A DNA stretch of 26,632 nucleotides from SIG480 sp045539475. Lineage in GTDB: Bacteria > Bacillota > Clostridia > Oscillospirales > JAAYXM01. Shown in pieces: positions 6,983-13,812 of this stretch. Each line of letters starts with the position of its first letter. The first letter of the stretch is position 1. The position numbers and the translations under genes were made by a program. The notes beneath the pieces are model-generated. The model was not told the origin of the DNA. It saw only the letters and a list, made by a program, of their open reading frames with translations, and did not search any database. Location: contig JAZQFJ010000092.1 of assembly GCA_045539475.1 (NCBI GenBank), positions 1 to 26,632 on the forward strand, read 5' to 3'.

Positions 6983-7729
6983 CTAAATGTTGCCGAGAAG
7001 CTTTGCTTTAACGAGTGCAAAGCCTTCGCGGACTGCATAGTTTATGCGAAGCACGGGAAGCGAGGATTTCGCGGAGAGCATTACCGCAGAAAGTCCTTGC
7101 TTTTTTGCAAGAAGCCGTGTGCGGAAAATATGATAATCACTTGATACTATCGCCACGCTTCCGCCGCCCCGTGAGTCGATTATCTCGCGTGAGTAAATCA
7201 GGTTTTCGTTTGTGTCGGTTGCTTTTTCTTCTTTTATAATGCGGTCTTTCGGAATTCCGCGAGAAATAAGATACCGCTCCATAGCAAGAGCCTCGGTAAT
7301 CGTTTCTCCGCTGCCCTGAGAACCGCTTACTATTGCGATGCTCGCGGGATATTCATTCATGTATCCAATTGTGCGGTTAAGCCTGTCAACGAGAGTGAGC
7401 GACGGCGTTTCCTTATCAAGTCCCGCACCGAGAACGATTATATAATCACACGCTGACGGTGCATCACCGCTTGCCTCCCGGACGACGATACCTGTCATCA
7501 CCGCGGTAAAACCGATTCCGAGCGCGGCGAGAGCGACAATAACCCGGCGCAGAATAATAAGAGAGCGCCGCTTTATGCCGATGCTGAGCGCAAGGTAGGT
7601 AAGAAACGCACCGAGAATGAAAATCAGAAATCCGGTAAAGCTGTATCCGACAAGACAAAAGATAAAAACAAACGAAACACAGAAGCAGAGTGCGGCAAAA
7701 AGCGCAAGTATCTTTTTCATATTATTCAT
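6983..7729 (-). CDS. YdcF/DUF218-family membrane protein
   Basis: The 248-residue protein starts with hydrophobic segments at about residues 5-25, 28-50 and 60-85, then a DUF218 (YdcF/SanA-like) domain beginning DYIIVLGAGL and including VDRLNRTIGYMNEYP, IVSGSQGSGETITEALAMERYLISRGIP, DTNENLIYSREI and VSSDYHIFRTRLLAKKQG. Members are implicated in envelope or peptidoglycan-related processes, but biochemical roles are poorly known. The ATG at 7729 overlaps the end of nadE by 8 bases (ATGAATAA); a second possible start (MKKIL) lies 3 codons on at 7720. No clear Shine-Dalgarno is visible, which suggests coupling to nadE. Confidence 0.85.
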   Translation of the reverse strand: MNNMKKILALFAALCFCVSFVFIFCLVGYSFTGFLIFILGAFLTYLALSIGIKRRSLIILRRVIVALAALGIGFTAVMTGIVVREASGDAPSACDYIIVLGAGLDKETPSLTLVDRLNRTIGYMNEYPASIAIVSGSQGSGETITEALAMERYLISRGIPKDRIIKEEKATDTNENLIYSREIIDSRGGGSVAIVSSDYHIFRTRLLAKKQGLSAVMLSAKSSLPVLRINYAVREGFALVKAKLLGNI

Positions 7730-8459
7730 TGATTTCGCGGAACATATTTGTCGCGCGGCGCTTGTGCGCGCTTCTTGAATGATAACGGTTGATGATTTCG
7801 ATGCTTTCCGGCTTTCCGGTGCCGTTTAAAATGTACTCATCAATTTCGGCATACGTTACGCCCATATCCTTTTCGTCGGTCTGCCCCTCATAGAGACCTG
7901 CCGAAGGAGCCTTCGTAATAACAGACTCCGGTGCATCTAAAAAGCGCAGAAATTCATAAACCTCCCCGACGGTGAGGTCGGAGATGGGGTTAAAGTCGCA
8001 CGCGCCGTCTCCGTGCTTTGTAAAATATCCCATATAACGCTCGCTGCGGTTGCCGGTTCCTGCAACAAGGCGGTTTTCTGCCGCCGCAACGGTGTAAAGT
8101 GTTGTCATACGGAGCCGCGGGGGAAGATTGACAAGAGCGTTGCTGTTAAGCTCAACCTCATCGCCCATCATTTCAAGCATAGCCGCACGAACGGGGGTTA
8201 AATCAAATGTACGGTGCTCGATGCCGAATTTCTTTGCAACGGCAAGCGCATCATCCATATCCGAGCCGAAATTCTGCTTTGAGTGGCAGGGCATTTGGAT
8301 GCAGACCGTGTTGTCGCACGCCTTTTTGCAGAGAATTCCGACAAGCGCACAGTCCTTTCCACCGGAGTTTCCGAAGACAATTCCGGAAGCATGGCTTTCT
8401 TCTATAAGGTTTTTTATATAAGAAACTCGTTCACTAAGCTCTTTTGCATAATCGCGCAT
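7722..8459 (-). CDS. nadE: Ammonia-dependent NAD+ synthetase
   Basis: The enzyme adenylates nicotinate adenine dinucleotide and amidates it with ammonia to give NAD+. The start at 8459 (MRDYAKEL) is preferred over the longer frame because AAAGGATG lies just upstream; this leaves 245 residues, a usual size for the short form without a glutaminase domain. The PP-loop is GNSGGKD at residues 30-36, followed by LVAGTGNRSERYMGYFTKHGDGACDFNPISDLTVGEV-type sequence (ATP and substrate loops) and the C-terminal HKRR. It is the first gene of the nadE-ydcF-cysK run and has a near-consensus promoter at 8490-8518. Confidence 0.94.
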   Translation of the reverse strand: MRDYAKELSERVSYIKNLIEESHASGIVFGNSGGKDCALVGILCKKACDNTVCIQMPCHSKQNFGSDMDDALAVAKKFGIEHRTFDLTPVRAAMLEMMGDEVELNSNALVNLPPRLRMTTLYTVAAAENRLVAGTGNRSERYMGYFTKHGDGACDFNPISDLTVGEVYEFLRFLDAPESVITKAPSAGLYEGQTDEKDMGVTYAEIDEYILNGTGKPESIEIINRYHSRSAHKRRATNMFREINE

Positions 8460-8489
8460 AATAAAACATCCTTTCAGCAATATAAAAAT

Positions 8490-8518
8490 AGTATACCACA
8501 AATTTCCGCTCTATACAA
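8490..8518 (-). promoter_or_regulatory. Sigma-A-type promoter of the nadE operon
   Basis: On the minus strand TTGTAT (8518-8513) and TATACT (8495-8490) are 17 bp apart, giving a short leader that carries the nadE ribosome binding site. It directly follows the terminator of the upstream operon. Confidence 0.72.
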
Positions 8519-8547
8519 GAAAAAGACATCCACGGGATGCCTTTTTT
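8518..8547 (-). terminator. Rho-independent terminator of the Gfo/Idh-AraC-amidohydrolase operon
   Basis: Seven-bp stem (8525-8531 with 8535-8541, one G-U pair) with a CGT loop, flanked by A and T runs. The minus strand ends in TTTTT after the hairpin. Confidence 0.72.
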
Positions 8548-8555
8548 GTGAAATT

Positions 8556-9335
8556 TTAAATACGCAACAGCCGTTTTGCGTTTCGTGAAAAGATTTGTTC
8601 CTTTTCGCTGTCAGTGAGCAACGGGTCAAGCAGCACGCTTCCGATGAATGTGGCAGGGCTGCAGGTTGGGAAATCCGAACCGAAGAGGATTCTGTCAGCA
8701 CCCACCTCATCAATTGCGCGCCGAAGCATACCGTAGCGGTGGGGTCCAAGACCGGAAATGTCCAGATAATAGTTCTCAAACCTTTTCATGCGCTCAATAT
8801 GGCGCATAAAATCCGGATATTCACAGGGATGCGCGCCGACGACGATAATATCGCGGTGATTTTGGAGCATATTATCCATTGAGTTATCATATTTATCCCA
8901 ACTGTGAAGGCTCACAACCATATTATGCTTTGCAGCCTCATCAAGAAGATGCGAGAATTCTTCGGAGGAATAATCCTCCCATCCGTCAAGATAGGGAACA
9001 AGCTCGCCGATGAGATTTATTCCCAAAGAGGACATACGCCGGATTTCGGCGATTGATTCATCAACATAATGCGGATGCACGTGGAAACCCGGAATATAGA
9101 AATCACCGTATAATTCCCTCAATTGCAATGCTTCATCATTGTTTTTTTGTATATCCGCCCAAGCTGTTTTTTTTGAAAGAGAGATTACCGAACCGCAGAT
9201 TTTTGTAACATTGAGGGAGGCGAAAATTTCCCGCGTGTTGTCTGCGCTCATCCGGCAGAAGTCCTTATGCGCGCAGATGTTTGTCCGCACATCTAAAAAG
9301 GGATGGGTGTGGAAATCTATAATCTCAAAGCTCAT
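8556..9335 (-). CDS. Amidohydrolase-2 family metal-dependent hydrolase
   Basis: The 259-residue TIM-barrel protein has a complete set of family motifs: HTH at residues 9-11 (DFHTHPF), SLHSWD, GAHPCE and FGSDFP, ending with FSRNAKRLL. It is a separate, intact member from the pair at 2691-4231. Family chemistry includes decarboxylation and hydrolysis or lactone opening; the substrate here is unknown. GGAGG lies 9 bases before the ATG at 9335, and the start overlaps the end of the AraC gene by 11 bases. Its place in a regulator-linked carbohydrate operon suggests it acts on a sugar-acid or lactone intermediate, which is inference. Confidence 0.87.
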   Translation of the reverse strand: MSFEIIDFHTHPFLDVRTNICAHKDFCRMSADNTREIFASLNVTKICGSVISLSKKTAWADIQKNNDEALQLRELYGDFYIPGFHVHPHYVDESIAEIRRMSSLGINLIGELVPYLDGWEDYSSEEFSHLLDEAAKHNMVVSLHSWDKYDNSMDNMLQNHRDIIVVGAHPCEYPDFMRHIERMKRFENYYLDISGLGPHRYGMLRRAIDEVGADRILFGSDFPTCSPATFIGSVLLDPLLTDSEKEQIFSRNAKRLLRI

Positions 9336-10203
9336 CGTGGTTTTCCTCCGCAGAGTGTGATTTTCGTCTGTCGGTAGACTGCTTTCTGTATTCTTTAACC
9401 GTCATACCGTACTTGTTTTTAAAATGCCGTGTGAAATTGCGCTCATCCCCGAAACCGACCATATCAACAAGCTCACGAACCGAGAAGTTGCGCTCATTTA
9501 AAAGGATTGCCGCGTGCGTAAGCCGCACATCAATGAGATGCTTTACAAGCGTTGTTCCGGTTTTTGTTTTGAATATGCGTGTAAGCTGTGCGTAGCTTAT
9601 GTGGAGAAGCTGGGGAAGGGCGTTCACGGTGAAATCAATGTTTGAATAGTTAAGCTCTATAAGCTCTTTTGCATTGGCAACTATGTCAATTTCCATATCG
9701 GAAAGGGATTCCGGTGCAGAAGAAGACATATTCATAACAAGTATCTGCATAAAGGTTGAAAGCGTCATATAATACCGCAAGGAGATTGGAACATCTGCGG
9801 TGAACAGCTCGGTTAAAAGATGCGTAACCGTCTGCGGGGATTTTGCCGTGCGAACCGGATTTTCTTTTGAAAACCCCATAGCCTTTCCCATATCGCGTGC
9901 CGAATCGTGAATTATCGAGAACCAGAAATAACACCACGGGTCAGATTTGCTCGGATAATACATATGCGTTTCATCAGGCGGGAGAAAAAAGAAATCTCCG
10001 GCGTTGAGCTGATACGTTTTTCCGTTGAAAACGAGAGTTCCGCGTCCTTCGCATACGTAGTGAAGCATATACGTCGGCTGGACACAAAGGAATTTCTGGT
10101 AATCGTTTTTCTTGCGGAAGTCGTGAAATCCTATCTGTATAAAGTTGAGCGGACCGCGATCTTCCTTGTTAAAGGAAAAAACAGTGTTCTTTGAAAGCGC
10201 CAT
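9325..10203 (-). CDS. AraC-family transcriptional regulator (cupin + AraC HTH)
   Basis: The 292-residue protein has an N-terminal AraC-type ligand-binding cupin (about residues 40-100, with GRGTLVFNGKTYQLNAGDFFFLPPDETHMYYP) and a C-terminal double helix-turn-helix (about 190-275, with LPQLLHISYAQLTRIFKTKTG and VRELVDMVGFGDERNFTRHFKNKYGMTVKEYRK). Such regulators sense a sugar or related ligand and bind direct repeats beside promoters. It lies in the middle of the left operon, downstream of the Gfo/Idh gene, and would be expected to act at the divergent promoter region 11353-11575, where two 29-bp direct repeats lie. AAGGAG precedes the ATG by about 11 bases. Confidence 0.92.
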   Translation of the reverse strand: MALSKNTVFSFNKEDRGPLNFIQIGFHDFRKKNDYQKFLCVQPTYMLHYVCEGRGTLVFNGKTYQLNAGDFFFLPPDETHMYYPSKSDPWCYFWFSIIHDSARDMGKAMGFSKENPVRTAKSPQTVTHLLTELFTADVPISLRYYMTLSTFMQILVMNMSSSAPESLSDMEIDIVANAKELIELNYSNIDFTVNALPQLLHISYAQLTRIFKTKTGTTLVKHLIDVRLTHAAILLNERNFSVRELVDMVGFGDERNFTRHFKNKYGMTVKEYRKQSTDRRKSHSAEENHDEL

Positions 10204-10245
10204 ATATAATCACACTCCTTCACATTGTAAAAATGCCGGTGTCTT

Positions 10246-11352
10246 TTAAAAATCCTCAGGGTCGGGAATTTCCATAACTGCGCCGCCGTTTTGTGCGGAA
10301 ATATCTGCTATGATTCCCGGAATTGCCATACGTATACCGAGATCAACGTCAACCGGCGGTTCTGTGTCGTTTAAGATGCAGTCAACAAAAGAAAGCACCA
10401 TCTTTTTGTCAGCACCGCCGTGTCCCTCGGCGCCGACGGAAGCTTCTTCGGGATACTGAAGCGTTACGGGAACATCAATTTTAGCTTCGAGCGTGCCGGG
10501 AACATCTGAAAACCTTGCAAAATAGTGCGCATCCTCAAGCGGCTTTGTTTTATCTGTTTCTACGGTTCCGCGTGTGCCTATAATCCCGAAATTATGGTCA
10601 AAGCCGACGTATGCGCCGAAGCAGATGAGTATTCGTATAACTGCGCCCTTTGCAGTTTTGAAGATTGCAACGCCGTTTTGTGCGGAAATTGTTTTATAAG
10701 GATTATACGAAACCTCCGGAACCATACACGAAACACTTACGCATTTATCGTTTAATATGTAGAGCAGGGGACCTAAATCATGAGTTAAATATTTAATAGC
10801 GGGATTGAAGGTGCGCCAGTGTCCGTCGGCAGGTTTGTCTTCTTCGAATTTAAGATAGTCCGTTGAGTGAAGATATTCAGCCTCTGCATAGATTGCCTCG
10901 CCGAGCTTTCCGGCTTCATACATCTTCTTCCACGAATCAATAAACGCCCACCAGCAGCAGTTCTCACCTGCCATATACTTAAGCTCCGGATGCGCCTTTA
11001 CCGTCGCACGGAGCTTTTTTGCTTCTTCGACGGAATTTACCGGCGGGATTTCGCTGAGAACGTGCTTTCCCGCTGCCATTGCTCTTTCAACGAACGGAAC
11101 GTGGCAAATGGCATCAGTAGCGATATATACGGCATCAATATCGGATTTTAAAAATTCGTCAAAATCCGAGAAGGAAAGAAGGTCGGGAACCTTCATTTCA
11201 TCACGGAAGGTTTTCTCGGCTTCTTTAAGCTTTTCGGGGTTCTTGTCACAGATTGCGCGAAGCTGTACTTTTTCTTCACCTATAATTGTTTTTACAACAT
11301 ACGCGCCTCTGCCGAGACCTACTACACCGAGCTTTACAATATCCTTTTTCAT
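10246..11352 (-). CDS. Gfo/Idh/MocA-family oxidoreductase-fold protein
   Basis: The 368-residue protein has an N-terminal Rossmann domain (GVVGLGRGAYVV, residues 9-20) and the C-terminal Gfo/Idh/MocA domain (YLTHDLGPLLY near 188-198). The usual EKP with its catalytic Lys reads EIPP (101-104), so simple dehydrogenase chemistry is uncertain. It shares with the gene at 12520 the pattern ENCC (Glu130), a Tyr 30 residues later (Tyr160) and YxTH (Tyr188/His191), which resembles NAD-dependent GH109 glycosidases. GAGGAG lies before the ATG at 11352. It leads the operon with the AraC and amidohydrolase genes. Confidence 0.85.
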   Translation of the reverse strand: MKKDIVKLGVVGLGRGAYVVKTIIGEEKVQLRAICDKNPEKLKEAEKTFRDEMKVPDLLSFSDFDEFLKSDIDAVYIATDAICHVPFVERAMAAGKHVLSEIPPVNSVEEAKKLRATVKAHPELKYMAGENCCWWAFIDSWKKMYEAGKLGEAIYAEAEYLHSTDYLKFEEDKPADGHWRTFNPAIKYLTHDLGPLLYILNDKCVSVSCMVPEVSYNPYKTISAQNGVAIFKTAKGAVIRILICFGAYVGFDHNFGIIGTRGTVETDKTKPLEDAHYFARFSDVPGTLEAKIDVPVTLQYPEEASVGAEGHGGADKKMVLSFVDCILNDTEPPVDVDLGIRMAIPGIIADISAQNGGAVMEIPDPEDF

Positions 11353-11401
11353 CGGGCATTCTCCTCACTTTTTGGCTTTTATATTTATTGTTTTTTTATT
11401 A

Positions 11402-11430
11402 ATTATAAAATATCAAAAAAACGGACAAAA
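11402..11430 (-). promoter_or_regulatory. Candidate promoter of the leftward (Gfo/Idh-AraC) operon
   Basis: On the minus strand TATAAT (11407-11402) is perfect, and a weak TTTTGT (11430-11425) lies 17 bp upstream. The poor -35 box would fit an activator-dependent promoter; the direct repeats begin 20 bp further upstream. Confidence 0.5.
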
Positions 11431-11450
11431 AACAAGCGTTAAAAGAAAAT

Positions 11451-11520
11451 GCCGTAAACGATGCAATAAAAAGTCGGTTCTGAATAAAAAAGCCGTAAAC
11501 GATGCAATAAAAAGTCGGTT
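11451..11520. repeat. Two perfect 29-bp direct repeats in the divergent promoter region
   Basis: Copies at 11451-11479 and 11492-11520 are identical (starting GCCGTAAACG and ending AAGTCGGTT), separated by 12 A-rich bases, with a period of 41 bp (close to four helical turns). They lie between the leftward and rightward promoters, and the second copy touches the -35 region of the rightward one. Direct repeats on one face of the helix are typical operators for AraC-family regulators, and an AraC gene is in the left operon. Confidence 0.85.
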
Positions 11521-11545
11521 TTTTCGGAAAAAGAAGTGATATAAT
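11517..11545 (+). promoter_or_regulatory. Promoter of the rightward (deacetylase-GH109-like) operon
   Basis: Perfect TATAAT at 11540-11545 with an upstream TG (11537-11538, extended -10 type). The -35 position (GGTTTT) is poor and overlaps the end of the second direct repeat, as expected for a class of promoter needing an activator. Confidence 0.6.
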
Positions 11546-11575
11546 TACAGCATAAACAGGAAAGGAGCTCAAAGC

Positions 11576-12496
11576 ATGAGCAAAAAAGCGTATTTTTATA
11601 TTGACGATACAATCTGGGTACTCCGGGACCTTACAAGAACGAAGCCGAAATCTCTTTTTGATACCCCATTGTTTAAGGTTTTGAAAAAAGCATATGACGA
11701 ATACGGACTTAAAACTCAGCTCAATCTTTTCTACCGCACGGATTCCTTTTACGGCAATGACGAATTTTCTCTTGCCGATGTTACGGATGCATATAAAGCA
11801 GAGTTTGAAGCAGCTTCCGACTGGCTGAAGTTTGCGTTCCACGCAAAAGAAGAGTTTCCGGATTATCCCCACGTCAATGCAACGTATGAAGATATAAAGG
11901 ATTTATTCATGTCCATTGAAAAAGAAGTTTTCCGCTTTGCCGGTGAGAAGTCGTTTACATACGGCGTGTGCCCGCATTGGCTTCCGGTAAGCAAACCGGG
12001 CGTTCAGGCTCTTTACGATTGCGGCGTGCGCATTCTTGATGTCACCGTAGGTGAAACGGAGGAATATAACGGCGATCCCAATTCGCTTCCTTACGGACAT
12101 TCCTTCCGCCTTCTCAACAACAGACAGCCGGAAACACGTGTGTTCACGCGCGGCGGACGTAACACGGCAATTACAAGGTCTGTCTGCGGATATAACCATT
12201 TCACCGAGGACAGATTACCCTATACTCCAACTCTTAAAACGTTTAAGGATGAGGAAACGGGGATGCTTTTTAAAAACTACTGCGTAACCTGCCTTAATCT
12301 CTTGCCCTGTGATGAGGTTGAGGGAGAATTTGAAAAGCTTGCCGATAAGGAATACATAGGCATCTGCGACCATGAGCAGTATTTCTATGAAGATTATTTC
12401 GCTTATCAGCCGGATTATGCGGAAAAGATTTATAAAATGTGCGAGATGTTAAAGAAAAACGGCTTTGAATATATGTTTGCCGAAGATTTGGTTTAA
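11576..12496 (+). CDS. Polysaccharide deacetylase-like (NodB-fold) protein
   Basis: The 306-residue protein has the layout of the glycoside hydrolase/deacetylase barrel: an early Asp-Asp (YFYIDDTIW, Asp10/Asp11), then FAFHAKEEFPDYPHV with His89 and His99 in the place of the metal-binding HxxxH motif (here a ten-residue spacing), and a late CDHEQYFYEDYF segment that may provide further polar residues. These suggest a divergent deacetylase-type metal enzyme, but the exact family is not certain and no activity can be assigned. There is no signal peptide, so it is cytoplasmic. GGAG lies 8 bases before the ATG, and the next gene begins 23 bases after its stop. Confidence 0.6.
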   Translation: MSKKAYFYIDDTIWVLRDLTRTKPKSLFDTPLFKVLKKAYDEYGLKTQLNLFYRTDSFYGNDEFSLADVTDAYKAEFEAASDWLKFAFHAKEEFPDYPHVNATYEDIKDLFMSIEKEVFRFAGEKSFTYGVCPHWLPVSKPGVQALYDCGVRILDVTVGETEEYNGDPNSLPYGHSFRLLNNRQPETRVFTRGGRNTAITRSVCGYNHFTEDRLPYTPTLKTFKDEETGMLFKNYCVTCLNLLPCDEVEGEFEKLADKEYIGICDHEQYFYEDYFAYQPDYAEKIYKMCEMLKKNGFEYMFAEDLV

Positions 12497-12519
12497 TTTA
12501 ATAAAGAAAGGTTAATTTT

Positions 12520-13743
12520 ATGGATGTAATTAAATTTGTTGTATGCGGAGCGGGACAGCGCGGCGAGCTTCTCACCGAACAGGTGCTCTCAAAACTTGAG
12601 GGCGTTAAGGTCTCGGCGGTGAGCGACCCGTATACTGACAAGGCAGAAAAGCTTTGTGATAAGCTTTCTGAAAACGGCTTTGAGCGCCCGAATGTGTACA
12701 GCGATTATAAAGAAATGTTTAACAACGAGAAGCCCGACGCGGTGTTTATTGCAACAAGCTGGAGCGCACACGTTGAGATTGCGCTCTGCGCAATGGAAGC
12801 CGGAATAGCAGTTGCAATGGAAGTAGGCGGTGCTTACAACGAGGAAGAATGCAGAGAGCTTATCGCTGCATACGAGCGTACAAAAACGCCGTTTATGTTT
12901 ATGGAAAACTGCTGCTTTAATAAGGATGAGCTTCTTGCAACCGCGCTTGTCCGCAAGGGCGTGTTCGGAAAGCCTGTCTATTGCCACGGCGCATATTCGC
13001 ACGATCTGCGCGAGGAGATAGGCTACGGAAACATCCGCCGCCTTTACAGACTTCATGAGTATACCACGCGAAACCGCGATAATTACCCGACTCACGACCT
13101 CGGACCGATTGCAAAAATCCTGAACATTAACCGCGGTAACCGCATGGTTTCGCTCTCATCCCGCGCTTCCGGCTCGTTCGGGCTTCCGGAATACATAAAT
13201 AACAATCCGGAGCTGCATGAGATTCACGGAAGAGTTTTTAAGCAGGGCGACGTTGTTGAAACGCTCATCACCTGCGAAAACGGCGAGCTTATAAGCCTGA
13301 AGCTCAATACCACGCTTCCTACGTTCTATTCGCGCGAATTTACCGTTCAGGGAACACGCGGAATGTATAAGGCAGAAACAAACACCGTTGTTGTTGACGG
13401 TATGGAGGGCTTTAATCACGACAAATCGCTTCTCGCAAACGAAAACCTTGTGGATAATGCAAAGAACTATGAGGAGTATCTTCCGGAAATGTGGAAGAAG
13501 GTAACTCCGGAAATTATAGAAGCCGGTCATGGCGGCTGTGATGTGTTTGAGTTTGATGCATTCTGCGAGGCTCTCCGCGAGGGCAAGGAAATGCCGATAG
13601 ATGTGTATGATGCGGCGGCGTGGATGTCAATTTCTTACCTCAGCGAAAAGTCAATTGCGCTCGGCGGTGCTCCTGTTGAAATCCCCGACTTCACCAATGG
13701 TGCATACAAAACGCGTCCCCCGCGCGATGTTGTGGAAATCTAA
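12520..13743 (+). CDS. GH109-like Gfo/Idh/MocA-family protein
   Basis: The 407-residue protein has a Rossmann motif CGAGQRG (residues 9-15) and a stretch closely like GH109 alpha-N-acetylgalactosaminidases: MENCCF (Glu129), GAYSHDLR (Tyr159), NYPTHDLGPIAKILNINRG (Tyr189, His192). From memory, the family's first enzyme uses Glu149, Tyr179, Tyr225 and His228; the Glu-Tyr spacing of 30 and the Tyr-His spacing of 3 are the same here. GH109 enzymes cleave glycosides by an NAD+-dependent redox-elimination route. It lacks the EKP Lys of dehydrogenases and is shorter than typical GH109 enzymes (about 440-470 residues), so it may be a related but different activity. No signal peptide is seen, so it would be cytoplasmic. 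AAAGG precedes the ATG. Confidence 0.78.
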   Translation: MDVIKFVVCGAGQRGELLTEQVLSKLEGVKVSAVSDPYTDKAEKLCDKLSENGFERPNVYSDYKEMFNNEKPDAVFIATSWSAHVEIALCAMEAGIAVAMEVGGAYNEEECRELIAAYERTKTPFMFMENCCFNKDELLATALVRKGVFGKPVYCHGAYSHDLREEIGYGNIRRLYRLHEYTTRNRDNYPTHDLGPIAKILNINRGNRMVSLSSRASGSFGLPEYINNNPELHEIHGRVFKQGDVVETLITCENGELISLKLNTTLPTFYSREFTVQGTRGMYKAETNTVVVDGMEGFNHDKSLLANENLVDNAKNYEEYLPEMWKKVTPEIIEAGHGGCDVFEFDAFCEALREGKEMPIDVYDAAAWMSISYLSEKSIALGGAPVEIPDFTNGAYKTRPPRDVVEI

Positions 13744-13762
13744 CCGTATTTTCACGGTTTTA
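13742..13762 (+). terminator. Small hairpin with T run after the GH109-like gene
   Basis: Six-bp stem (AACCGT 13742-13747 with ACGGTT 13754-13759) followed by TTATATA. It is weak, so part of the transcription may read through into the downstream surface-protein genes; no convincing promoter is visible between 13763 and 13812. Confidence 0.45.
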
Positions 13763-13812
13763 TATATAAATAAAAACACTAAAAAGTATAAAAAATGGGA
13801 GGAAAAATGACA

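Noticed and set aside
11451..11520. Possible minimal CRISPR array (two 29-bp identical repeats)
   Set aside because: Only two copies, a 12-base A-rich gap instead of a spacer, no cas genes, and placement between divergent promoters fit an operator much better.
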